Origin: JAGDXO01 sp964541025
GTDB taxonomy: Archaea > Thermoplasmatota > Thermoplasmata > Thermoplasmatales > GCA-001856825
Direction of reading: 5' to 3'
Assembly (NCBI GenBank): GCA_964541025.1
Contig: CAZIOW010000052.1
Span: 1-5,376 of the forward strand
Length of the DNA stretch: 5,376 nucleotides
Shown here: one piece after another, positions 1 through 5,376 of the stretch
Layout of the letters: each line of letters opens with the position of its first letter
Numbering within the stretch: position 1 is the first letter of the stretch
Translations under genes and position numbers: made by a program
The notes under the pieces: generated by a model
Told to the model about the DNA's origin: nothing
Databases searched by the model: none
The model's input: the letters and a program-made list of their open reading frames with translations, nothing else

Positions 1-410
1 ATGGAAACGCTGTACGGTCCGTCATTATCCACATAGAAAGGAGTGAGCTGGTTGACAGTCACAGAACCCTCGAAGCTTGATGTGTTCAGAACATAGCCCT
101 GCAGTGTCCCGGATTCATTCATCACACCCCATGAACCGACTCCCATGGGTGCCGGGCTTGAGGAATAGAGGGGAGTGACTAGACCATCCTTTCTGACTAT
201 TTGCGTGTGCATGTTAGGAGGGTAGAAGTATTTCTGGGGTACTCCAGGATTCTTTATCTGAATTCCACTGTGGCCTGTGGGATTGACTGTAGCTATAGAA
301 GGCGGGGAAATTACCTTCTGAGCAGGCGACTGATTCATTACAGCTGCCCCCGACAAAAGCATGATTGCCGCTAGCGATACCACCATAATTACCAAAGTTG
401 TGTGTCGCAT
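1..410 (-). CDS. Thermopsin-like secreted acid protease (peptidase family A5), N-terminal part, truncated by the window edge
   Basis: The reading frame opens with ATG at 410-408 and runs off the left edge after 136 codons without a stop. Residues 1-25 look like a Sec signal peptide: a basic start (MRHTT), a hydrophobic stretch LVIMVVSLAAIMLLSGAAV, and a polar region from N26. Residues 82-126 match the start of thermopsin as I recall it from Sulfolobus acidocaldarius: Y-x-S-SPAPMGVGSWGV, then an N-x-S-G turn and GYVLNT, followed by a V-T-V-N-x-L-x-x-F-Y segment (thermopsin has SPPAPAGIASFGL and a GYVNITSLLAY segment). Family A5 enzymes are exported acid proteases acting at low pH outside the cell. 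Residues 26-80 are probably a propeptide or linker. A stop lies upstream in the same frame before any other ATG, and no Shine-Dalgarno site precedes the start, so a leaderless mRNA is likely. The catalytic residues cannot be judged because the C-terminal part is missing. Confidence 0.82.
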   Translation of the reverse strand, partial: MRHTTLVIMVVSLAAIMLLSGAAVMNQSPAQKVISPPSIATVNPTGHSGIQIKNPGVPQKYFYPPNMHTQIVRKDGLVTPLYSSSPAPMGVGSWGVMNESGTLQGYVLNTSSFEGSVTVNQLTPFYVDNDGPYSVS

Positions 411-430
411 ACTATCCCATGAGAATACGG

Positions 431-439
431 ATATTTATT
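431..439 (-). promoter_or_regulatory. TATA-like box for the thermopsin-like gene
   Basis: On the minus strand this reads AATAAATAT, centred about 25 bases before the ATG at 410. That is the spacing expected if transcription starts at or very near the start codon. It fits the absence of a ribosome binding site. A second A/T-rich stretch (TTTTTAAAAT, about 456-465) lies further upstream and could be an alternative box. Confidence 0.5.
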
Positions 440-478
440 CTTTATCTCATTTCATTTTAAAAATTTCTTTTTCTATGG

Positions 479-496
479 AAAAAAATGGGAAAATTT
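479..496 (-). terminator. T-rich transcription terminator after the transsulfuration operon
   Basis: Directly after the TGA stop of the gamma-lyase gene (499-497) the minus strand reads AAATTTTCCCATTTTTTT, ending in a run of seven T at 485-479. Archaeal RNA polymerase terminates on oligo-T tracts without needing a hairpin. No strong stem-loop is visible here. Confidence 0.5.
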
Positions 497-1645
497 TCAT
501 TTCATCTTTGAAAGCGCATTTCCCATGTCATCAATCAGATCTTCCGCATTTTCCAGTCCCACTGAAACCCTGATGAGATTTTCCCTGATACCAAGATTTC
601 TCCTCTCCTCTTCAGGTATCCCTGAGTGCGTCATGTGGTAAGGTATCTCTATCAGGGACTCCACTCCCCCGAGGCTCTCCGCCAGTGAGAAATACTTCAG
701 TCCTGAAAGGAATTTATTCACCTCATCGATGCCACCGGCAAGATAGAATGATAGCATTCCCCCGTACCCAGACATCTGTTTCCTTGCAGTTGCCCAGTAT
801 TCAGAAGATTGAAGTCCGGGGTAGTTGACCTTCTCCACCTCCCTCCTCTCCTCAAGGAATCTTGCAATTTTCATTGCATTTTCCTGGTGCCTCTCCATTC
901 TGACCTCGAGCGTCTTTATGCCCCTCAGTGTGAGGAAAGAATCAAATGGGCTGAGTACAGCTCCCACTGCATTCTGGTTGAACTTTATCCTTTCATACAT
1001 CTCTTTTTCATTTACCATTATGGCGCCCCCAAGCGAGTCGCTGTGCCCATTGATGTATTTCGTTGTGCTGTGGAGCACTATGTCCGCACCGTATTTCAGC
1101 GGATTCTGGAAATAGGGGCTTGCGAAAGTGTTGTCAACCACGAGAATTGATGAATTTTCTTTTGCGATCTCTGACATTCTCTTTATGTCTATAACTTTCA
1201 TCAGTGGATTGGAAGGTGTTTCAAGCCATATCATCTTTTTGCCCCTGAATAATTTTCCATCCACTTCACCTGTCATATCTACCGTTTCATAACTCACTCC
1301 GAAATTACTCATCACTCTCTCAAACAGCCTTCTGGTTCCACCGTAAAGATCATCTGATGCAATGACCTCATCCCCCTTTTTCAGAAGGGAGAGAAGGAGA
1401 GTGGATTCTGCAGCCAGCCCGGATGAAAATGCAAGACCGAATTTCGCATCCTCTATAGCAGCAAGCTTCTTTTCCAGAGCATCTCTTGTTGGATTGCCTG
1501 TTCTGGTGTATTCGTATCCGCCTGTAGGAATCTCAGGCCTTTTCCTTGCAAATGTTGTGGACAGGTGAATAGGTACTACCACATCCCCCTTCCCATTCAG
1601 ATCGGGCTCCTCTCCGGCATGAATTGCCCTTGTTGAGAATTTCAC
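497..1645 (-). CDS. Cystathionine gamma-lyase (or gamma-synthase), PLP-dependent Cys/Met metabolism enzyme
   Basis: This 382-residue protein is a full-length member of the fold-type I, PLP-dependent Cys/Met metabolism family (usually about 380-400 residues). The best call is cystathionine gamma-lyase, which splits cystathionine into cysteine, 2-oxobutanoate and ammonia in the cytoplasm. Visible active-site residues are E45-Y46-T-R48 in YTRTGNPTR (cofactor phosphate contact from the neighbouring subunit), Y101 in DDLYGGT, D171 in VVDNTFASP, the PLP-binding lysine K196 in HSTTKYINGHSD, E323 in AESLGG, and substrate-carboxylate R359 in LIRVSVGLE. E45 and E323 correspond to human CGL E59 and E339, and G103 replaces the cysteine seen in methionine gamma-lyases, so that activity is unlikely. 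The start is GTG; it overlaps the TGA of the upstream beta-synthase as GTGA and has GGAGGTG five bases before it. Gamma-synthase or homocysteine lyase activity cannot be excluded from sequence, but the beta-synthase partner favours the lyase direction. Confidence 0.9.
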   Translation of the reverse strand: MKFSTRAIHAGEEPDLNGKGDVVVPIHLSTTFARKRPEIPTGGYEYTRTGNPTRDALEKKLAAIEDAKFGLAFSSGLAAESTLLLSLLKKGDEVIASDDLYGGTRRLFERVMSNFGVSYETVDMTGEVDGKLFRGKKMIWLETPSNPLMKVIDIKRMSEIAKENSSILVVDNTFASPYFQNPLKYGADIVLHSTTKYINGHSDSLGGAIMVNEKEMYERIKFNQNAVGAVLSPFDSFLTLRGIKTLEVRMERHQENAMKIARFLEERREVEKVNYPGLQSSEYWATARKQMSGYGGMLSFYLAGGIDEVNKFLSGLKYFSLAESLGGVESLIEIPYHMTHSGIPEEERRNLGIRENLIRVSVGLENAEDLIDDMGNALSKMK

Positions 1646-2610
1646 TCTTTCACCTCCATGAATCCGTTAGCAATCATCCACTCATCGCTGTAGAACTTGC
1701 TCAGATACCTGTACCCGGAATCCGGGAATATTACCACAATGTTCTTCCCTCTGTATTTTGGAGATATTCTCATGGCTGCAACCATTGCTGAACCGCTGGA
1801 TCCACCTGCGAATATTCCCTCCTCCCTTGCAAGTCTCCTCGCCATGAGAAATGATTCCCTGTCATTCACCTGCACAATGTCATCTATTACAGAGAAATCA
1901 ACTGCCTTGACAAGATAATCCTCCCCTATCCCCTCAACCTTGTATACGTGCGGTTTAACGATTTTCCCTTCTTTGAAATAGTTGTAGAAAACAGAACCTT
2001 CAGGGTCCACTCCTATGACCTTTATATCTGGATTCTTCTCCTTCAGGAACTTTCCTATTCCTGATATTGTTCCCCCTGTGCCTATCCCGGCTACCATGAC
2101 ATCTATATTTCCATCCATCTGTTTCCATATCTCCGGGCCTGTAATTTCATAGTGGCATCTTATGTTCATGGGATTGTTGTACTGGTCAGGATAGTATGCC
2201 TTCCTCTCCTCTGAAATCATCCTTGCCTTCGAATAATAGCTATCCGGGGAATCATACGGAACGTCAGTTTTCGTGACAACAACCTCAGCTCCGAAAGCTT
2301 TCATGAGATTTATTTTCTCCCTGCTCATCTTGTCAGGTATTGTTATTATTGCCTTCTTCCCTTTCACTGCGGAGATCATTGCTATTGCAGCTCCAGTATT
2401 GCCGGAAGAGTTCTCCACTATTGTGTCCCTCAGAACTCCGGACTTTTCAGCATTTTCCATTAAGTAGAGGGCCATCCTGTCCTTAATGCTCCCACCCGGG
2501 TTGAAGAATTCCAGTTTCCCGTATATCCTGTCTTCCTTTCCTGCAATCCTGTTTATCCTTACAATGGGTGTGTTACCGATTGTTTCCGTAATGTTGTTGA
2601 AAACCTGCAT
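1642..2610 (-). CDS. Cystathionine beta-synthase, catalytic core only (cysteine synthase family)
   Basis: This 322-residue protein belongs to the fold-type II PLP-dependent cysteine synthase/cystathionine beta-synthase family. The probable reaction is homocysteine + serine (or an activated serine) to cystathionine. Seen in the sequence: N-terminal IGNTPIVRIN (11-20); the PLP lysine K43 in FFNPGGSIKDR; SSGNT (68-72), which holds the substrate carboxylate; the phosphate-binding loop GTGGT (177-181); and the C-terminal FPDSGYRYLSKFYSDEWM (295-312). That last motif, EFFNPGG, EGIGEDY (226-232) and DQYNNPMN (142-149) resemble cystathionine beta-synthases more than O-acetylserine sulfhydrylases. The protein lacks both the N-terminal haem-binding extension and the C-terminal pair of CBS (Bateman) domains of the human enzyme, so S-adenosylmethionine activation of that kind is not expected. 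The ATG start has GGTGAT eight bases upstream. It is the first gene of the operon. Use of O-acetylserine or O-phosphoserine, or a cysteine synthase side activity, remains possible. Confidence 0.88.
   Translation of the reverse strand: MQVFNNITETIGNTPIVRINRIAGKEDRIYGKLEFFNPGGSIKDRMALYLMENAEKSGVLRDTIVENSSGNTGAAIAMISAVKGKKAIITIPDKMSREKINLMKAFGAEVVVTKTDVPYDSPDSYYSKARMISEERKAYYPDQYNNPMNIRCHYEITGPEIWKQMDGNIDVMVAGIGTGGTISGIGKFLKEKNPDIKVIGVDPEGSVFYNYFKEGKIVKPHVYKVEGIGEDYLVKAVDFSVIDDIVQVNDRESFLMARRLAREEGIFAGGSSGSAMVAAMRISPKYRGKNIVVIFPDSGYRYLSKFYSDEWMIANGFMEVKE
1651..1657 (-). promoter_or_regulatory. Ribosome binding site for the gamma-lyase gene, inside the beta-synthase gene
   Basis: The minus strand reads GGAGGTG, a perfect match to the archaeal anti-Shine-Dalgarno, with five bases to the GTG start at 1645. 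It lies in the last codons of the beta-synthase gene and decides in favour of the GTG start. Together with the GTGA overlap it indicates translational coupling or re-initiation. Confidence 0.85.
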
Positions 2611-2618
2611 TATACCCT

Positions 2619-2624
2619 ATCACC
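2619..2624 (-). promoter_or_regulatory. Ribosome binding site of the beta-synthase gene
   Basis: The minus strand reads GGTGAT, complementary to the 3' end of archaeal 16S rRNA, with eight bases to the ATG at 2610. It implies a short 5' leader, in contrast to the apparently leaderless flanking genes. Confidence 0.75.
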
Positions 2625-2648
2625 TTAAAAGGAATAAAATTGTCCATG

Positions 2649-2660
2649 AAAATATCTTAA
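2649..2660 (-). promoter_or_regulatory. Probable TATA box of the transsulfuration operon
   Basis: The minus strand reads TTAAGATATTTT. It is placed so that transcription would begin near 2629, just upstream of the GGTGAT site, giving a leader of about 20 bases. A second candidate, ATTTTATTCC (2631-2640), would start the RNA at the ATG and leave out the ribosome binding site, so it is less likely. The box overlaps the divergent promoter of the plus-strand gene. Confidence 0.4.
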
Positions 2661-2664
2661 ATAA
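2657..2664 (+). promoter_or_regulatory. TATA-like box of the HTH/coiled-coil gene
   Basis: TTAAATAA is centred about 26 bases before the ATG at 2686, preceded by a purine-rich GAAAATAT stretch that could serve as a BRE-like element. The spacing predicts a leaderless transcript starting at the ATG, which supports that start over the TTG at 2671. Confidence 0.5.
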
Positions 2665-2685
2665 TGTAATTTGCTTTGGAAAATA

Positions 2686-3669
2686 ATGATAGATATCCCC
2701 ATTAAAACAAGAACAAGGATAATTGTTGATTTTGTGAAGGGAATGAAGGCCGAGGATATTTCTTTCAGTGAGAGGGTTCCCCTGGACTCAGTGTTGAATA
2801 CAATAAAGGAGTGGGAAGAGGGATATCTGAACGTGAACATAGGCAACGATATCCCTCCAGAAATAAGGGATTTGGCGGCAATGATGAGGGATAAAAATCT
2901 ATCCGTCCAGGATATTCTTGAAGGATACAGTTTCTACGAGATATTCAGGGACAAGGAAAGGGAGAAGGTCATAAGAATAGTGGATGAGATATACGGCCTC
3001 AGCGATACTGAAAGGAAGAAATTCATTGATACCGCCCTCAGGATAATCTCATATAAAAAATATGATAACATAGACTTCACAGAAATACCGAGGGCACTTG
3101 AGGATATGGTCTACAGGGGGAAGGAGCTGAACAGAGAGATAAAGAGCAGGGAGATAAGATTGCTTGAACTGCAGAAGGAGATTGAAGATATTAAGGGTTC
3201 CATTGAGAGGATGAGGAGTGAGAACGATGCCCTGAAGAGGGAGAATGATCTGTCCAGATACCTCAGGGAAAGGACATCGGGGAATGAAGAATCAATAAAG
3301 AAAACTGTTGATGCTCTTCTGCACGCTGGATTCAGTCCTGATGCAATTAAGGAGGTATCGCTGCATATTGACTCCATTAAAGGCAGGGGTCTCACAGTGG
3401 AGCAGTTCCTTAAGATATCGAAATATTTTGAAGAGCTAATGGCTCTTGGACTGAAGGTTCAGACCATGGAAGATCTTCTTTACAGGGTGAAGGAGAGCGG
3501 GATGGATATTGAAGAATATCTGAATGAAAGATATGCTTACGTAAAGGACAAGAAGGCATACATCAATTCTGTGAAGGAGCTTGTGGAAACCCATAAAAAA
3601 CTTGAAAAGGATTTGAGGTTAATAGAGGAAGAGATACAGAGAAGAAAGAATAAACTTGAGAAAACATGA
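2686..3669 (+). CDS. Predicted helix-turn-helix, coiled-coil protein of unknown function
   Basis: I chose the ATG at 2686 (327 residues). A TTG at 2671 would add five residues, but it has no ribosome binding site and lies within the expected promoter-to-start interval. Residues 8-46 read like a helix-turn-helix: TRIIVDFVKGMKAEDIS, a turn, then VPLDSVLNTIKEWEEG. This resembles the small HTHs of archaeal regulators and resolvase-type proteins in which a recognition helix is followed by KEWE-x-G. Residues 56-90 and 104-125 appear as helical segments. About 145-200 is a highly charged heptad-like stretch (ELNREIKSREIRLLELQKEI and onward), a likely coiled coil; a second one covers 285-327. Between them lie two helical segments, GLTVEQFLKISKYFEEL (235-251) and GMDIEEYLNERYAYV (272-286). 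There are no cysteines, signal peptide or membrane segments, so it is probably a cytoplasmic, oligomeric DNA-binding protein. It is divergent from the cystathionine operon, making it a candidate regulator, though a chromosome-organising role is also possible. Confidence 0.75.
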   Translation: MIDIPIKTRTRIIVDFVKGMKAEDISFSERVPLDSVLNTIKEWEEGYLNVNIGNDIPPEIRDLAAMMRDKNLSVQDILEGYSFYEIFRDKEREKVIRIVDEIYGLSDTERKKFIDTALRIISYKKYDNIDFTEIPRALEDMVYRGKELNREIKSREIRLLELQKEIEDIKGSIERMRSENDALKRENDLSRYLRERTSGNEESIKKTVDALLHAGFSPDAIKEVSLHIDSIKGRGLTVEQFLKISKYFEELMALGLKVQTMEDLLYRVKESGMDIEEYLNERYAYVKDKKAYINSVKELVETHKKLEKDLRLIEEEIQRRKNKLEKT

Positions 3670-3671
3670 TT

Positions 3672-5376
3672 TTATGAGCTCAGTGCCTTTATAGCCTTAA
3701 TTCTTATGAATGAACCTTTTTTGGCTATGTTAGCTAGAGTTTTCATCACATAATTGAGATACCTTTCCTCAAATAGCCATTTAACAGTGCACTTTCCGGT
3801 GCTGCACGTTGACTCAAAGTAAATTGCAACTATGTAGTTGCTTATTATGCTGCTTAGATTCTCCACCATTATGTCCTCCGGAATTCCGAGGCCCTTCAGG
3901 AGGTCCATTATATTGATTGTGCCCTTGCTGTCACCAAATTTCACTACGAAATTTATGAAATCGAAATCGTGTGAATGATTTTTCTGAATCCCGGATGCTT
4001 CAATAGAAGAGGGTATTTCTATATCTATTTCCTTGACTTTTTGAGAATCTATAAACCTTGAAATCGCCTCCCCTATGCTCTCCGCTTTCCCAATTTCATG
4101 AATCACAAATGTCTTTCTGCCTATGCTTCTATTATGTGCAGCAGATAGCATTGCAACTCTCTTTGTGATTTCCATTGATTTATCATTGCTGTATTGGGCA
4201 AGGTGGAAAATCCTTCCATCCTTTATTATGGCGGTTGGATAAAGAACCACATTTTCCATGTCAGAAATTGATAGCCCTTTCATAATTTCCCTTATTTTAT
4301 CGTTGGAGAATGTGACATTGTCAAAATTTATCCAGAGTATGTTCTCGTCCTCTTTAACTACCCCTGGCCTGTTCCTGAGCTTGATCTTTACTTCATCATA
4401 CCTTTTCTCTCCCTTCAGAATGGAATAGTAATATTTCCTGTACTTGCTGTCATAGTATGCTATCCCATCACCCATGATGCCAGAGTATTCTGGATAAGCC
4501 TTTGAGATGTCGAGCGAGAATATCAGCTGCCTGTCAAAAAGGTCTGTGTTTATGAAATCACTGCATTTGCATTTTTCATTTTCCTTTCCAATATCTCCAA
4601 CCATTTCCACACTTAACTCTAGTCCCTCAGTCAATGAATTATATATGTTATCGAACAAACCTTCGAGAAGATCTTCCTCAATTATGGCGGTGAAAGTTAC
4701 TCTTTCCTCATCTATTTCGGTTTCCATATATAGAGCTGATATTGATTCCCTAACAAACCTGTCCCTGAATCTGACTATCTTTTCTGGCTCACCCTCCACA
4801 TAATTCAAAATTTCCTCCAGAGGCATTGAGACTGTGATGTTGTCATTAAAGGTTGGCCATCTTGGGATCTTGTCACTTATTTTTTCAAATACATTACCTT
4901 TTTCCTTCCTCCTCCTGGCAGCAATTTTAACTTCTTTCAGTGCAATATTCATTCCGAAGGACTTTATTATTTCAGGAATGTTCCTCGATTTACCTAAATA
5001 CTCTATTCTGTAGGAATTTGCCCAGAATTTTGAATTGTAGACTTCGTCAAGGGAAAGAAGCCTCCTGCTGATTTCTTCCTCCGCTTTATAATTGTACTGA
5101 ACCAGGAAGTATAACCTTCCATCCTTCATCACAACAAATGGATAAATGATCGAATCTTTAATTTCGGCAAATTCCTTTCCCTCAAGAAGAACTTTAATTT
5201 CCTGATTTATCAATACGGGAATGCTAAATCTTGCCCATGATATATCCTCTGCTTCCCTTATATTTGTTCCCATCTTGCTCAGTTTCATCTTCATTTTCAC
5301 ATAGTTCTTATCATCCTTGAAGATGTAGAAAAAAACGTTGTTTCTCTCTGAATTGAATCTTCCAATTGAATCACCG
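3672..5376 (-). CDS. Unrecognised protein with two tandem modules of about 300 residues; start lies beyond the right edge
   Basis: The frame is open from the right edge to the TAA at 3674-3672, giving 567 visible residues. An in-frame GTG at 5300 could be read as a start, but the 25 codons before it (beginning GDSIGRFNSE) align with residues 302-326 of the second module (GDGIAYYDSK), so the gene almost certainly starts outside the window. Numbering from the edge, module A covers about 1-264 and module B about 302-567. Matching landmarks are YPFVVMKDGRLYFLVQY (78-94) with YPTAIIKDGRIFHLAQY (379-395), and ALYMETE (214-220) with AIYFEST (517-523). The alternation of strands and helices suggests a soluble, mixed alpha/beta protein; I see no membrane segment, nucleotide-binding loop or helix-turn-helix. 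The only four cysteines come in two pairs: C269-x-C271 in the linker and C524/C529 near the end of module B. No function is assigned. A ligand-sensing or scaffold role is only a guess. Confidence 0.8.
   Translation of the reverse strand, partial: GDSIGRFNSERNNVFFYIFKDDKNYVKMKMKLSKMGTNIREAEDISWARFSIPVLINQEIKVLLEGKEFAEIKDSIIYPFVVMKDGRLYFLVQYNYKAEEEISRRLLSLDEVYNSKFWANSYRIEYLGKSRNIPEIIKSFGMNIALKEVKIAARRRKEKGNVFEKISDKIPRWPTFNDNITVSMPLEEILNYVEGEPEKIVRFRDRFVRESISALYMETEIDEERVTFTAIIEEDLLEGLFDNIYNSLTEGLELSVEMVGDIGKENEKCKCSDFINTDLFDRQLIFSLDISKAYPEYSGIMGDGIAYYDSKYRKYYYSILKGEKRYDEVKIKLRNRPGVVKEDENILWINFDNVTFSNDKIREIMKGLSISDMENVVLYPTAIIKDGRIFHLAQYSNDKSMEITKRVAMLSAAHNRSIGRKTFVIHEIGKAESIGEAISRFIDSQKVKEIDIEIPSSIEASGIQKNHSHDFDFINFVVKFGDSKGTINIMDLLKGLGIPEDIMVENLSSIISNYIVAIYFESTCSTGKCTVKWLFEERYLNYVMKTLANIAKKGSFIRIKAIKALSS
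3675..4472 (-). repeat. Module B of the internal tandem duplication (protein level)
   Basis: This encodes residues 302-567. It begins GDGIAYYDSK, carries YPTAIIKDGRIFHLAQY at 379-395 and ends with a helix EERYLNYVMKTL (536-547) and the strand FIRIKAIKAL (556-565). Unlike module A it has a cysteine pair (C524, C529) and an NHSHD segment (466-470). Residues of the IFSLDISKAYPEY stretch just before it (285-297) probably form the module's first strand, whose counterpart in module A lies off the edge. Confidence 0.75.
4584..5375 (-). repeat. Module A of the internal tandem duplication (protein level)
   Basis: This encodes residues 1-264 of the visible part of the large minus-strand gene. It aligns with module B at an offset of 301 residues over the first third and 303 over the last third, so only about two residues of net gap. 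Key shared points: G1-D2, Y78-P79, KDGR (84-87), Q93-Y94, the EEISRR/MEITKR segment, and the C-terminal EED-x-L helix (233-237). The copies have diverged too far for the DNA to look repetitive. The true left boundary of the module is beyond the window. Confidence 0.75.

Noticed and set aside
361..573. Plus-strand open frame of 70 codons across the protease start and the spacer
   Set aside because: It overlaps the signal-peptide coding region, the terminator and the end of the gamma-lyase gene on the other strand, and its product looks like translated A/T-rich spacer.
809..1150. Plus-strand open frames of about 100 codons (809-1150 and 825-1115)
   Set aside because: They lie wholly antisense to the well-supported gamma-lyase gene. 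They lack ribosome binding sites and family motifs.
497..1645. Methionine gamma-lyase or O-acetylhomoserine sulfhydrylase as the identity of this gene
   Set aside because: The DDLYGGT motif lacks the cysteine of methionine gamma-lyases, E45 and E323 match cystathionine-specific enzymes, and the length is short for the sulfhydrylase group (usually about 420-430).
2671..2685. TTG at 2671 as the start of the HTH/coiled-coil protein
   Set aside because: The TATA-like box at 2657-2664 would be too close to it, no ribosome binding site precedes it, and the ATG at 2686 has ideal leaderless spacing.
2625..2846. Minus-strand open frame of 73 codons across the divergent promoter region
   Set aside because: It is antisense to the N-terminus of the HTH gene and occupies the promoter and leader of the cystathionine operon. 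No ribosome binding site is seen.
4507..4803. Plus-strand open frame of 98 codons inside the duplicated-module gene
   Set aside because: It is antisense to a frame supported by internal protein homology. Its Ser-rich product is typical of antisense frames.

Overview
The window looks like chromosomal DNA of an acidophilic archaeon, most likely of the order Thermoplasmatales. Four observations support this: a thermopsin-type secreted acid protease at the left edge, heavy use of AGG/AGA (Arg) and ATA (Ile) codons, TATA-like boxes centred about 26 bases before start codons that lack a ribosome binding site (leaderless transcripts), and perfect GGTGAT/GGAGGTG archaeal Shine-Dalgarno sites where a leader or operon exists. 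The order is an inference. No rRNA, tRNA, CRISPR or mobile element is visible.

Layout, left to right. (1) 1-410, minus: the N-terminal part of a thermopsin-like (peptidase family A5) precursor with a signal peptide; its C-terminal part lies off the left edge. (2) 411-496: a short spacer with a T-rich terminator for the upstream operon and a TATA-like box for the protease gene. (3) 497-2610, minus: a two-gene operon, cystathionine beta-synthase followed by cystathionine gamma-lyase, overlapping by GTGA and very probably translationally coupled. (4) 2611-2685: a compact divergent promoter region. (5) 2686-3669, plus: a predicted helix-turn-helix plus coiled-coil protein of unknown function. (6) 3672-5376, minus: a large unrecognised protein made of two tandem copies of a module of about 300 residues. 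Its reading frame stays open to the right edge, so its start is outside the window. Genes 5 and 6 converge with only two bases between their stop codons.

The beta-synthase and gamma-lyase together form a reverse transsulfuration route (homocysteine + serine to cystathionine, then to cysteine, 2-oxobutanoate and ammonia). The divergently transcribed HTH protein shares the operon's promoter region and could be its regulator, but nothing in the sequence proves this. The protease is probably a separate unit that supplies peptides from the acidic surroundings. The least explained part of the window is the right half: the HTH/coiled-coil protein and the duplicated-module protein.
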